Positions 45,904 through 55,062 of a DNA stretch of 64,000 nt are shown here, piece after piece. This DNA is from Novipirellula aureliae (GTDB taxonomy: Bacteria; Planctomycetota; Planctomycetia; Pirellulales; Pirellulaceae). The notes below the pieces were generated by a model. It was given only the letters and a program-made list of their open reading frames with translations, had not been told where the DNA came from and ran no database searches. A program made the position numbers and the translations under genes. Within the stretch, counting starts at the first letter, position 1, and every line of letters begins with the position of its first letter. The stretch lies in assembly GCF_007860185.1 (NCBI RefSeq), contig NZ_SJPY01000003.1, positions 496,001-560,000 on the forward strand. Direction: 5' to 3'.

Positions 45904-48900
45904 GTGGACCTTCAAAAGTTTTTCGGAAAAGATACTCCTCCAAGGGACCATTATGTCTCGATTTTGAGGCATTGGGCAAATCAACGTGGCGACGAGGCGG
46001 CGTATTACTTTACGGACGTCGAGTCGATCGAGGAGCGGATTAGCTACGCTGAACTTTGGAAAGAGGTCCAAGGGTTGGCTGGTTATTTGCAGGATCGCTG
46101 CCGGATTCGAAGCGGCGATCGAATCCTACTGCTTTACCCCCCCGGTCTCGATTTTGTGATCGGGATGTTTGCTTGTCATGCCGCGGGTGCGGTCGCTGTT
46201 CCTGCGTTCCCGCCGCGGCGAAACCGCAAGGCATCGCGAATCCGTTCGATTGTGGTGGATGCAGATACTCGTTGGGCGTTATCAACCAAAGCGGTTGTCG
46301 AGCAATTAACGGGCGACCAAAAGTATGACGATCTTGTCGGCGTTCAATTACTTGGCACGGATGATCCATCATGCCGCCGGGCGGACAAATGGCGAATGCC
46401 GAAGTTAAACTCTGATTCACTAGGCGTGTTGCAATACACTTCGGGATCAACGGGTTCACCCAAAGGCGTCATGCTGACTCAAGGCAACTTGATAGCCAAT
46501 AGCGAATTGATTCTGCAAGCGTTTGAACCGGAGGGCAGAGTTTGTGGGATGACCTGGTTGCCCACCTATCACGACATGGGCTTGGTGGGTGGCGTCTTGA
46601 TGCCAATGTTCATTGGCCGCTCGAACGTCTTAATGAGTCCAATGACGTTTTTGCAGCGTCCTGCTCGCTGGCTGCAGGGCATTGCCAAGCACAGGGTATC
46701 GATCAGTGGCGGCCCCAATTTTGCTTACCAACTTTGTGTTGACAAGATAGGCGATGAAGAGTTAGAAGGCGTCGATTTGTCGACATGGGAAATCGCGTTC
46801 AATGGGGCCGAGCCAATTCGAGCCACGACAATCGATTCGTTTTGCGAGCGGTTTGGAAAGTTTGGTTTTCGCCGCAGTGCGTTTTTGCCATGTTATGGGA
46901 TGGCGGAAACCACGCTGTTGGTTACTGGCGGTCCCGCAGAGACACGTCCCGTCATTTCGACCTTTAGCGGCACTGAGCTGGACCGTAAATTGGTTAAGCC
47001 GATCGCCGAATCGGAACCGGGGGCGCGTCGGTTGGTAGGATGCGGACGTGTGCTACCCGAAGAGACGGTTCTGATTGTCGATCCCGAAACTCGCAAGCCA
47101 CTCGACAAAAATAGCATTGGTGAAATCTGGGTCCAAAGTCCCTCCGTTGGGAAGGGTTACTATCAGCGAAAGGATGCTACCGAACAAACCTTTTACGCGT
47201 TGACAGCTGATGGCGGAGGGCCATTTTTACGTACTGGCGACTTAGGCTTTTTGAACGGCGACCAGCTGTATGTATCGGGGCGACTCAAGGACATGATCAT
47301 TGTCCGCGGCGTGAACCGTTATCCGCAAGACATTGAGGAAACGGTCGAGCGGGCCAGTGATGCGGTGCAAGCAGGATCGGTGGCAGCGTTTGCGATGGAC
47401 TATGACGGACGTGAGCAATTGGTGATCGTTGCCGAAGCGATTCGAATGCGAGACCTGGATTGGGACGCCCATTTACAAGCGATTCGGCGGGCCGTAACGG
47501 CGGATCATGAATTGCCACCCGATGCCGTCTACTTGATACGCAACAGCAGCGTTCCGAAAACGAGTAGCGGTAAAATCCAACGGCATGCTTGTTTGCACGC
47601 GGTTCGCGATGGCGACTTAAAACTGATCGCGAAATGGGTTCGCCGGGAAGAAGAAACATCGACGCTCGACGTCTCTGATCTGCAGCCGATGATGCAAGCG
47701 GCTGCGGCAGGTGGACGAACCGGGCAAGTTGATGCAACGGATGTCAACGAATCGATTGTCGAAGCGGTGAAGCAACACGTCCGGCAGGTTGCGGGCGAGC
47801 GTGCTCGAGTGCTCGACTTGGACACCAACATCGTCTTGGACCTCGGGCTCGACAGCCTCGAAAGGCTTGAGATTGCTCGGAATTTAGAGCGTACCTTTGG
47901 CGGACGTTTCCCCGAGCAAATCCTCGATGAGATCGAAACGATTGGACAAACAGCTCAGTCGATCGGGCGTTACTTGCCGCCCGGTGTGGAAGGCCGCGCG
48001 GTCGCGTTCTTGGATGGCGGATTGCAATCGGCCACTTCAAACGCATCAACAAATGGCGCCGCCGACCAAACACATGCCCGAGCGCCAATCGCCGAGGTCG
48101 ATCCCGAAGACGACGTGACGCAGTTCGCCGAGTATCGGCGGCTGAAGACGATGATGCAACAGATGCAGATGACGGGATGCCCAAACCCATATTTTACCGT
48201 TCATGACGGCCTTGTTCGTGATACCACGGTGATTGATGGGAAAGAGTATATCAGCTTCGCAACCTATAATTACTTGGGAATGAGCGGCCATCCACGAGTT
48301 ACCCGGGCGGCGGCGAAAGCGATCGAGAAGTACGGGACGAGCGTTTCGGCGAGCCGTTTGGTATCGGGCGAAAAACCGATTCACGCGGAACTCGAAAACG
48401 AGCTGGCGAAATGGATCGGCGTCGACGATTCCGTATTGATGGTCGGCGGCCACTCGACCAATGAAACGACGATCGGTCACTTGGTAGGCTCGGGCGATCT
48501 CATTTTGCACGACTCCTTGTCCCACAACAGCATCGTGCAGGGAGCGTTGTTGTCAGGTGCGCGGCGACGACCGTTCCCACATAACGATTACAAAGCACTC
48601 GACCGAATGTTGACCGAAATGCGGTCCCAATATCGGCGTGTGCTAATTGTCATCGAAGGCGTCTACAGCATGGATGGCGACTTTTCGAATGTGCCTGAAT
48701 TCGTCAAGGTTAAACGAAAGCACCGAGCGATATTGATGGTCGACGAAGCCCATAGTTTTGGAACGATGGGTGAAACAGGCCGCGGCATGGCAGAGCATTT
48801 CCAAATGGACGCTCGGGATGTCGATATTTGGATGGGGACGCTCAGTAAGTCAGGCGCCTCCTGTGGCGGCTATATCGCTGGCTCGAAGCCGTTGGTGGAA

Positions 48901-49332
48901 CTACTCAAGTACACCGCACCAGGGTTTGTCTTCAGCGTGGGAATGCCTCCCGCCCAGGTGGCAGCCGCGTTGGCAGCCATTCAGACGCTAAGGGATGAAC
49001 CGGAGCGAGTGTCGCGGTTGCGTCAGCGAAGCGATTTATTCTTGTCATTGTGCCGCGCGGCCGGTCTCGACACGGGTGACAGTGAAGGGACGCCGGTCAT
49101 CCCCGTGATTCTCGGCAATTCGATGGTGGCACTGCGATTATCGAACCGGCTGAAAGGTGATGGCATCAATGTCCAACCGATCTTGTACCCAGCGGTTGAC
49201 GAATCGGCAGCGCGGCTACGGTTCTTCATAACATGCGAGCATAGCGAAGAGCAGATCCGGTTCACGGTGGAGCGGATGGCCAACCATTTATCCGAATTAG
49301 GCTTTGCCCGCCCCGTCGAGTCAATTTCCTAA
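45904..49332 (+). CDS. Fusion: fatty acyl-AMP ligase, acyl carrier protein, alpha-oxoamine synthase
   Basis: 1142 residues, GTG start at 45904. Residues about 1-580 are an acyl-adenylating enzyme: LQYTSGSTGSPKGVML near 177, GRLKDMIIVRGVNRYPQDIE near 460 and the Lys of KTSSGKIQR near 550; the insertion ISTFSGTELDRKLVKP is typical of FAALs, which load acyl groups on carriers and not CoA. An ACP follows with the phosphopantetheine Ser in LDLGLDSLERLEI (about S651). Residues 745-1130 are a PLP alpha-oxoamine synthase (DSLSHNS, DEAHSFGTMG, Lys about 982 in TLSKSGASCGGYIAG), like KBL, BioF and serine palmitoyltransferase. The order implies that an acid is activated, carried on the built-in ACP and condensed with an amino acid. 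The product is unknown. Confidence 0.9.
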   Translation: MDLQKFFGKDTPPRDHYVSILRHWANQRGDEAAYYFTDVESIEERISYAELWKEVQGLAGYLQDRCRIRSGDRILLLYPPGLDFVIGMFACHAAGAVAVPAFPPRRNRKASRIRSIVVDADTRWALSTKAVVEQLTGDQKYDDLVGVQLLGTDDPSCRRADKWRMPKLNSDSLGVLQYTSGSTGSPKGVMLTQGNLIANSELILQAFEPEGRVCGMTWLPTYHDMGLVGGVLMPMFIGRSNVLMSPMTFLQRPARWLQGIAKHRVSISGGPNFAYQLCVDKIGDEELEGVDLSTWEIAFNGAEPIRATTIDSFCERFGKFGFRRSAFLPCYGMAETTLLVTGGPAETRPVISTFSGTELDRKLVKPIAESEPGARRLVGCGRVLPEETVLIVDPETRKPLDKNSIGEIWVQSPSVGKGYYQRKDATEQTFYALTADGGGPFLRTGDLGFLNGDQLYVSGRLKDMIIVRGVNRYPQDIEETVERASDAVQAGSVAAFAMDYDGREQLVIVAEAIRMRDLDWDAHLQAIRRAVTADHELPPDAVYLIRNSSVPKTSSGKIQRHACLHAVRDGDLKLIAKWVRREEETSTLDVSDLQPMMQAAAAGGRTGQVDATDVNESIVEAVKQHVRQVAGERARVLDLDTNIVLDLGLDSLERLEIARNLERTFGGRFPEQILDEIETIGQTAQSIGRYLPPGVEGRAVAFLDGGLQSATSNASTNGAADQTHARAPIAEVDPEDDVTQFAEYRRLKTMMQQMQMTGCPNPYFTVHDGLVRDTTVIDGKEYISFATYNYLGMSGHPRVTRAAAKAIEKYGTSVSASRLVSGEKPIHAELENELAKWIGVDDSVLMVGGHSTNETTIGHLVGSGDLILHDSLSHNSIVQGALLSGARRRPFPHNDYKALDRMLTEMRSQYRRVLIVIEGVYSMDGDFSNVPEFVKVKRKHRAILMVDEAHSFGTMGETGRGMAEHFQMDARDVDIWMGTLSKSGASCGGYIAGSKPLVELLKYTAPGFVFSVGMPPAQVAAALAAIQTLRDEPERVSRLRQRSDLFLSLCRAAGLDTGDSEGTPVIPVILGNSMVALRLSNRLKGDGINVQPILYPAVDESAARLRFFITCEHSEEQIRFTVERMANHLSELGFARPVESIS

Positions 49333-49444
49333 CAGGACGACGGCGCATCGGATTGGCCGCTTGGGCGTTAGCTAGCGGAGTGAATCCAGATGGGTGAGAT
49401 CCGCACGCTATCCTCGAAACGCTGTGACCTGCGTGCTCGCGAGA

Positions 49445-50032
49445 TCACAGAACGCCTTTTGTACTTGGGATCGCATCGCAACGCGGGTCGCTTTCGACGG
49501 CCATTCGAATCGCTCGAGCGGTCGCCTTAAAGACGCACTCGGCGATGTGATGCGAGTTTCGACCATGGTGCAAAACGACATGCAGGTTGCTGTTGGAATT
49601 TGCAGCGAACGATTGCCAAAAGTGCTCGATCAACTCACTATCAAAATTGCCGATCTTTGCTGCGACGATCGGTGCATGATACTCAAATGCATACCGCCCC
49701 CCCAAATCGACTGCTGCGGTTACCAAGCATTCGTCCATCGGCAACGTGAAGTGACCGTAGCGGCGGATGCCCGCTCGAGTGCCTAGCGCTTCGTGCACCG
49801 CCTGTCCAAATGCAATACCGATATCCTCGGTCGTATGATGGTCGTCGACTTGCAGATCGCCGACCGCATGAACATCGAGATTGATCAGTGCATGTTTGGC
49901 CAACAAATCGAGCATGTGATCGAGAAACCCGATGCCTGATTTTCGTGTACCACTACCGTCACCATCGAGACCAACGGTTAGTTTAATATCGGTTTCACCC
50001 GTCTTGCGGGCAATCGTCGCTGAGCGTGTCAT
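49445..50032 (-). CDS. hisB: Imidazoleglycerol-phosphate dehydratase
   Basis: 195 residues from the ATG at 50032, which overlaps the hisC stop (ATGA). Manganese-site motifs GIGFLDHMLDLLAKHALIN, DDHHTTEDIGIAFGQA and LHHGRNSHHIAECVFKATARA are all present. It makes imidazole-acetol phosphate in histidine synthesis. Monofunctional form, without the phosphatase domain. Confidence 0.96.
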   Translation of the reverse strand: MTRSATIARKTGETDIKLTVGLDGDGSGTRKSGIGFLDHMLDLLAKHALINLDVHAVGDLQVDDHHTTEDIGIAFGQAVHEALGTRAGIRRYGHFTLPMDECLVTAAVDLGGRYAFEYHAPIVAAKIGNFDSELIEHFWQSFAANSNSNLHVVLHHGRNSHHIAECVFKATARAIRMAVESDPRCDAIPSTKGVL

Positions 50033-51096
50033 ACGTTTTTCAAGTAACTTTCGAGGATCATGAGGCATGCATCGATCTGGTCGTCGGTACCAACCGAGAT
50101 TCGCAGCCCATCCCCCCAATCGGGAAATTGCATGTAGCGGACTAAAATTTGGTTCTTCTTCAAGTATTCGTACATCGCCTGGTGCTGCCCACAGGGGTGA
50201 GTACACCAAACGAAATTCGCTTTCGATGGTGTTACGTCAAAACCGAGTTCGGCCAACCTTCCACTCATCCGCTGGCGTGTTGCATTCATCCTTGCGACCA
50301 CATCGGCGAGCCAAGCTTGACTCGACATTGCCGCGGTTGCCGCGGCGATCGACAACATGTCACAGTTATAGCTGTCCTTAATCTTGCCAAGCTGCGAGAT
50401 CACTTGCGGCTGGGCCACGAGGTATCCAAATCGTACGCCCGCCAAACCATAAGACTTACTAAGGGTGCGAGTGACGAGGATGTTTGCATGTTTTTTCACC
50501 AGTTCGATGCAATGGCCATCGGCAAAATCCGCATAAGCCTCATCAACGACCAACGGGCACGTCATCGACGCGGCCAAACGCTCCACCTCCGTTGCTGATA
50601 AAACCGTACCACTGGGGCTGTTGGGATTTGGCAAAAAGACCAAACGCACATCATCCGGCGTATCACCGAAGGCTGCCGGTAGCTGCCATCCGTCTTCGAA
50701 TGCAACCTGCTCCCAAGCGGCACCTTGGATGTCGGCAAGCGTGCGGTACAAGATATAACTCGGGTAGGGCAATCGGAGTTTCTGGTTTTCACCAACAAAA
50801 CCACGAACCAAAATCGTCAAGATTTCATCGCTGCCGTTCCCTGCCAAAATCCATTCGGGTCCGGGCAAACCGAGTGCATCGGCTGCCGCTCGACGGAAGG
50901 CGGTTGCAACGGGATCAGGATATCGATTGAGCGGTCCGGTCGCCGCGTCCTGAATCGCTTTGACCACGTCTGGATTCGGTGGATAAGGGTTTTCGTTCGT
51001 ATTGAGTTTAACGGTTTTGCCTGGTGCTGGTTGCTCGCCAGGCGTGTAGGGCTGCATACGCGATAGCGCAGGACGATAGGATAGCGGGTCAGGCAC
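50029..51096 (-). CDS. hisC: Histidinol-phosphate aminotransferase
   Basis: 355 residues. Class I/II aminotransferase with NTNENPYPPNPDV, the pyridoxal Lys in TRTLSKSYGLAGVRFGYL and the C-terminal YLKKNQILVRYMQFPDWGDGLRISVG. It is the step after HisB and before HisD in the pathway. It follows hisD by 66 bp and is coupled to hisB. Confidence 0.95.
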   Translation of the reverse strand: MPDPLSYRPALSRMQPYTPGEQPAPGKTVKLNTNENPYPPNPDVVKAIQDAATGPLNRYPDPVATAFRRAAADALGLPGPEWILAGNGSDEILTILVRGFVGENQKLRLPYPSYILYRTLADIQGAAWEQVAFEDGWQLPAAFGDTPDDVRLVFLPNPNSPSGTVLSATEVERLAASMTCPLVVDEAYADFADGHCIELVKKHANILVTRTLSKSYGLAGVRFGYLVAQPQVISQLGKIKDSYNCDMLSIAAATAAMSSQAWLADVVARMNATRQRMSGRLAELGFDVTPSKANFVWCTHPCGQHQAMYEYLKKNQILVRYMQFPDWGDGLRISVGTDDQIDACLMILESYLKNV

Positions 51097-51162
51097 GTTT
51101 TGTTATTTTATTGAGAGGTGTTATGGGAGGCAAAGAATCAAATTGAGATGGAAGCCATGCGA

Positions 51163-52503
51163 TTATCGACGAATCGATACGCTTCGGGCATGAGCGGTCA
51201 AGCACTCTTTTTCGGCCAAACGTTCAACATCGGAGGCAATGTCACGCAAAGCAGATTCATTGAATTCGGTAATGCTGCCGCTACGCAGAAAACTGTTACT
51301 GGAAAGCCCCGCCGCCCAAGTGCACGTTCCGCCGGTTGGCAACACATGGCTTGGCCCCGCGGCATAGTCGCCTAGGGCAACCGGAGTGTGATGCCCCAAA
51401 AAGGCAGCGCCACAGTTTCGTATTTTGACGATTTGGTCGCGTGGAACGGCCGTTTCGATATGCAAATGCTCGGGTGCAAATTGGTCGGTCAACTCGCAAG
51501 CCTGTTGTTCGTCACGAACCAAAATCAATGCTCCAAACGCTTCAAGACTTTCGAGCGTCAACTCGTTGCGACTGAGCAGTGCCACTTGCTTGGTCAACTC
51601 GATCTCAACGGCATCGACCAACGATTCATCCCAACTAATCAGGATGGAGGAACCAGGCGAATGTTCGGCTTGGGCGAGCAAGTCAGCAGCAACAAAGTCG
51701 GGTCGAGCCGTTGAATCAGCGATCACAATGACTTCGCTCGGACCCGCAAACGAATCGATATCGACCGTTCCGTAGACAAGTTTCTTCGCCAAAGCCACGA
51801 ACAGGTTCCCAGGGCCGACGATCTTGTCAACCGCTGGGATCACATCGGTGCCGTAAGCCATCGCAGCCACCGCTTGTGCACCGCCAATCCGGTAAACCTC
51901 TTTCACCCCCAATTCGAAGCAAGTGGCAAGCATGTCTTGGTTGTAGGCACCGAACGCCGTCGGCGGTGCGACGATGGCGATTTCATCGACGCCAGCCACT
52001 TGAGCGGGCACGACGGTCATCAAAACCGTGGAGGGATAGGCAGCAGCACCGCCGGGAACACATATTCCGACGCGGCGTAGAGGGACGTAACGCTGCGTCA
52101 AGCGGACCCCCGGCCTCGGTTCAATCGCCACATCGCGGTGCAAAATCGCGGCTTGAAATTCGGCAACGTTATCGCGGATGCGGCGGACGGTTGCGATCAG
52201 CTCAGGATCGGCCTGGGCGTGAGCGTTTGCCATCTCCTCCGGCGGCACCCGCAATTGGTCGGCGGACAATTCGGCATTGTCGAGCGATTGGCTGTAGCGT
52301 AGCAGTGCGGCGGTGCCCTCCCGCTGGACATCTTGACAGATCGCAGAGACAACTTCGCTAGGCGTAAGTGGTTTCCCAAATACTTTTTCCGTCAAGGCAC
52401 GGCCTCGAGGACTGACGACATCACCCGAGGGACTAAGCTTTTGACGCAAACTTTGCAAGATCTCTGCACTACCGGAGCGGGCGTCAACACGTTGTATTTT
52501 CAA
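51163..52503 (-). CDS. hisD: Histidinol dehydrogenase
   Basis: About 446 residues if translation begins at the TTG at 52503 (LKIQRVDARSG); the frame extends further upstream to 52629 but runs into a palindromic repeat. Motifs: GVRLTQRYVPLRRVGICVPGG, GPGNLFVALAKKLVYG, DSFAGPSEVIVIAD, AEHSPGSSILIS and the His in APEHLHIE. It is zinc- and NAD-dependent and makes histidine in two oxidations. First gene of a hisD-hisC-hisB operon. Confidence 0.93.
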   Translation of the reverse strand: MKIQRVDARSGSAEILQSLRQKLSPSGDVVSPRGRALTEKVFGKPLTPSEVVSAICQDVQREGTAALLRYSQSLDNAELSADQLRVPPEEMANAHAQADPELIATVRRIRDNVAEFQAAILHRDVAIEPRPGVRLTQRYVPLRRVGICVPGGAAAYPSTVLMTVVPAQVAGVDEIAIVAPPTAFGAYNQDMLATCFELGVKEVYRIGGAQAVAAMAYGTDVIPAVDKIVGPGNLFVALAKKLVYGTVDIDSFAGPSEVIVIADSTARPDFVAADLLAQAEHSPGSSILISWDESLVDAVEIELTKQVALLSRNELTLESLEAFGALILVRDEQQACELTDQFAPEHLHIETAVPRDQIVKIRNCGAAFLGHHTPVALGDYAAGPSHVLPTGGTCTWAAGLSSNSFLRSGSITEFNESALRDIASDVERLAEKECLTAHARSVSIRR

Positions 52504-52581
52504 TGGACTGCGTTCTATTAGTAAAACAAGGTTTAAATTAGATTGTAGGTATCGAGTGCTTTGGGACAACCAACTTCTTGG

Positions 52582-52639
52582 GTAGTGGATCTTGTTAAAG
52601 ATCCTTGCGCAAAACAGGATCGTAAACAAGATCCACTAC
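52582..52639. repeat. Palindrome between divergent hisD and a membrane-protein gene
   Basis: Near-perfect 23-nt arms gtagtggatcttgtt... (52582-52604) and the complement (52617-52639) with a 12-nt loop. The arms share the gatccactac core with the direct repeats at 20748-20796, so this is a dispersed repeat. Being between divergent genes, it is not a shared terminator. Confidence 0.75.
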
Positions 52640-52793
52640 AAGCAAACCAATCGCTGGAAAATCGCCACTTTCATCAGCCGGTTGGGCGATAGCTCTGGTT
52701 TTTGCGCTGAAACAGCCTGGACCGTGACTATCGCGAAAGCGGCTAACCGCATGATAAACGGTTCAGCCCCGTTTGTCTTCAGCTCCGCTATGA

Positions 52794-54413
52794 TTGGAAA
52801 AACGTTTCGTGACGAAGAGCAGAAAAATCGATCGACTCTCCCTACTGATCGCAGTGGGGCTGTTTCTGCTGAGCCTAACGCTACGAATTCCCGCCAGCTC
52901 CGAGAGCCTCTGGGTCGACGAACTCCATACGGCATGGACGATCTCGGGAAGTTTCCCTGAAGTATCACCACGTGCCGCCGCCGGAAACCAGCAAGCCTTC
53001 TACTTTCAAGCGTTGTGGCTCTGGGGCAAAATAGGGGGACAAGACGAAGTGACGCTGCGGGCGACAAGCGCGATCGCGGTTTCGCTCAGCTGCAGTTTGT
53101 TGTTTTTATTCGTTTCTCGACGGGAGAGTAGGAAACGGCAGGGGGGGATGCTTTGCGGAACGGCGGCAGGATTGTTGTTGGCGGTTGATGGACATTCGAT
53201 CTACTTCGGTACGGAACTAAGACCGTATGCAATCGTGATTCTCATGGCGACCATCGCTTGTGGTTGCTACGCTTCGTTGTGGAATCAAACATCCGCTGAC
53301 AGACGTGGCTCAGCAACCTGGGTCGGTTTGTGCCTCTGTATCGGGACCGCGGCCGTGTGTCAGATCACCTCGCTCGCCGTCCTGGGATGGCTACCTTTGT
53401 TTTTACTCGCCAAGTGGATGTACCGCGAAGGGTTTCGATCGTTCACATTGCAGCCAGTGGATTTTGCGATCCTTGTTTTTTTCGGCTTGGTGGGCTGGTC
53501 CATCCTATCGGTGGGTACCTCGTCCGCTTGGCAGGACCGTGAATTATGGTCCCGTTTTGCATCGGCGCATTCGCTAAGGCAAATTTGGACGATTTGGCCT
53601 TGGAAATGGGTCGTCGTTTGTCCTTTCACATTATGGTTCATTGCCTTCCTTGTCGATCGCCACGGTAGACGTCGCCGTCTTGGACACTCGACAGAGCAAG
53701 AAGTTCGCAAGCTATTCTACGATTCGGGTAGCTTGACATTGTCGCTTCTCTTGGTCGCACTTCTCAGCACGTTGTTAATTTGGTGCGTCGCCTATTTCGA
53801 AATCGTGTCACTTTGGCATCGTCGCTATTTGATCGCCACGCTACCGATACTGTGTTGGTGCTTTGGAGCGGCCCTGGGAACGGCAAGTTACACGTGGTTT
53901 CGTCGTCACGGACCGGCACAAATGGCGGGGGGGGCCATTTCCATCATCTTCATCGGAATGACGATGATGGATCAGGGAACCGCTTCTCGGCTCGCGAAAG
54001 GTTATTGGCCCATTTCAAGGCGGGAGGATTGGCGGGCTGCGATCGCGTTTGTAAATGAGAGAGACGCTGAAAGCAACGAGGTTGAGGTTTGTCTCGATCC
54101 CGGCTTGATCGAACAGCATTCGATCGAGACACCGCGGCTACGGGTCGAGCAAGGAGAGTACCTGCGTTATGCAATAGATGGTCCGTATTCGCTTCAAGGT
54201 GATACCATTTGGAAGGTCAGTGTTTCCGGGCGTCGACTATCGGATGCCATCGAGAGTTACGAAGACCCACCAGCGATTGTTTTATCACGGCGTGGAAAGG
54301 GACGTTTACAATCGATACTTGGTGCAACCTATTCGGCACACGGATTTGGCAACGTTTCGGTGGGCATACGCCAGTCAAGGAACGATTTTCGGGATTCGGG
54401 TGCCCTAGAATAG
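52794..54413 (+). CDS. GT39/ArnT-like polytopic membrane protein
   Basis: Up to 539 residues from a TTG at 52794, or 534 from a GTG at 52809. About ten membrane helices, with an early periplasmic loop carrying SSESLWVDELHTAWTISG, similar to the Asp-Glu motif of polyprenol-phosphate-sugar glycosyltransferases. A hydrophilic C-terminal domain follows from about 405. A role in transferring a sugar from a lipid carrier to an envelope acceptor is inferred. Confidence 0.7.
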   Translation: MEKRFVTKSRKIDRLSLLIAVGLFLLSLTLRIPASSESLWVDELHTAWTISGSFPEVSPRAAAGNQQAFYFQALWLWGKIGGQDEVTLRATSAIAVSLSCSLLFLFVSRRESRKRQGGMLCGTAAGLLLAVDGHSIYFGTELRPYAIVILMATIACGCYASLWNQTSADRRGSATWVGLCLCIGTAAVCQITSLAVLGWLPLFLLAKWMYREGFRSFTLQPVDFAILVFFGLVGWSILSVGTSSAWQDRELWSRFASAHSLRQIWTIWPWKWVVVCPFTLWFIAFLVDRHGRRRRLGHSTEQEVRKLFYDSGSLTLSLLLVALLSTLLIWCVAYFEIVSLWHRRYLIATLPILCWCFGAALGTASYTWFRRHGPAQMAGGAISIIFIGMTMMDQGTASRLAKGYWPISRREDWRAAIAFVNERDAESNEVEVCLDPGLIEQHSIETPRLRVEQGEYLRYAIDGPYSLQGDTIWKVSVSGRRLSDAIESYEDPPAIVLSRRGKGRLQSILGATYSAHGFGNVSVGIRQSRNDFRDSGALE

Positions 54414-55062
54414 CATGTTTAGCGAATTCGCATTTCCGAAAGAACCTCTTGTTCAGGAAAACGTCATGCCCCATCGAGTCGACAAGAAAATCGACGGCAG
54501 GCCACGATGATCTGGACGTGCTTCCGAAAAACGAATAGCAGGCCGAGCTAGAGTATCTAAAAAACACTCCCAAACGGCAACAGCTTCCCGACTTGCGATT
54601 TCCAGCCAGTCAAGCATGGAAGCGAACGCCATTTATTTATACCAAGTGTTACAACCGCTATGATTCGGCCTGTTTGCCAATCGGTTCAACAAAAGTGAGC
54701 AGAAAGAGTCAATCCGTCGTTCCCAAATGGAGCTTTGGAAGTATTCTTAAATCGTATCGGAAACGCGAAACACCAAGAACTCTTCATCAAGATATTAAGC
54801 GTCCCCCCGTGCGAGGCGGGGTCGGTCCTTCGGGATTGGCCTCGCCTTTTTTTCGTGGGTTGGTCTTATGCGTGGCCGCGGGGTACGTGTTGAAACGGGG
54901 CAAGAGGCGGCCCTCGGTGAAACGCGATTGTCGCTTTTTTTCAACCTTTCTGCGGTGTGCCCTCTGCCGAAACCATTCTGTTCGATATCATCTTATATCG
55001 ATTGACGTGTTCCCGCACGTTTTCTTTGACTCTCAATCCCTCAATTTGTTCTAGCAACCGCT
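54414..55062. other. Long leader or small-RNA region upstream of alaS
   Basis: About 650 bp without a convincing gene; a 153-codon frame at 54593-55054 is rejected as spurious. The stretch ends a possible transcript in a strong hairpin at 54811-54853, 210 bp before alaS. No T-box motif is seen. Confidence 0.5.
54811..54853 (+). terminator. Rho-independent terminator with UUCG loop
   Basis: Stem gcgaggc/gcctcgc (54811-54817 and 54839-54845) encloses a second stem ggtcc-ttcg-ggatt, and T7 follows at 54847-54853. An alternative hairpin ccccg/cgggg upstream (about 54804-54820) would compete with the first arm, a layout seen in attenuators. Confidence 0.75.

Noticed and set aside
54593-55054. 153-residue protein upstream of alaS
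   Set aside because: No family motif, odd composition, and it spans a strong terminator hairpin.
54414-55062. T-box riboswitch before alaS
   Set aside because: No conserved T-box antiterminator sequence was found, and the terminator lies far from the alaS start.
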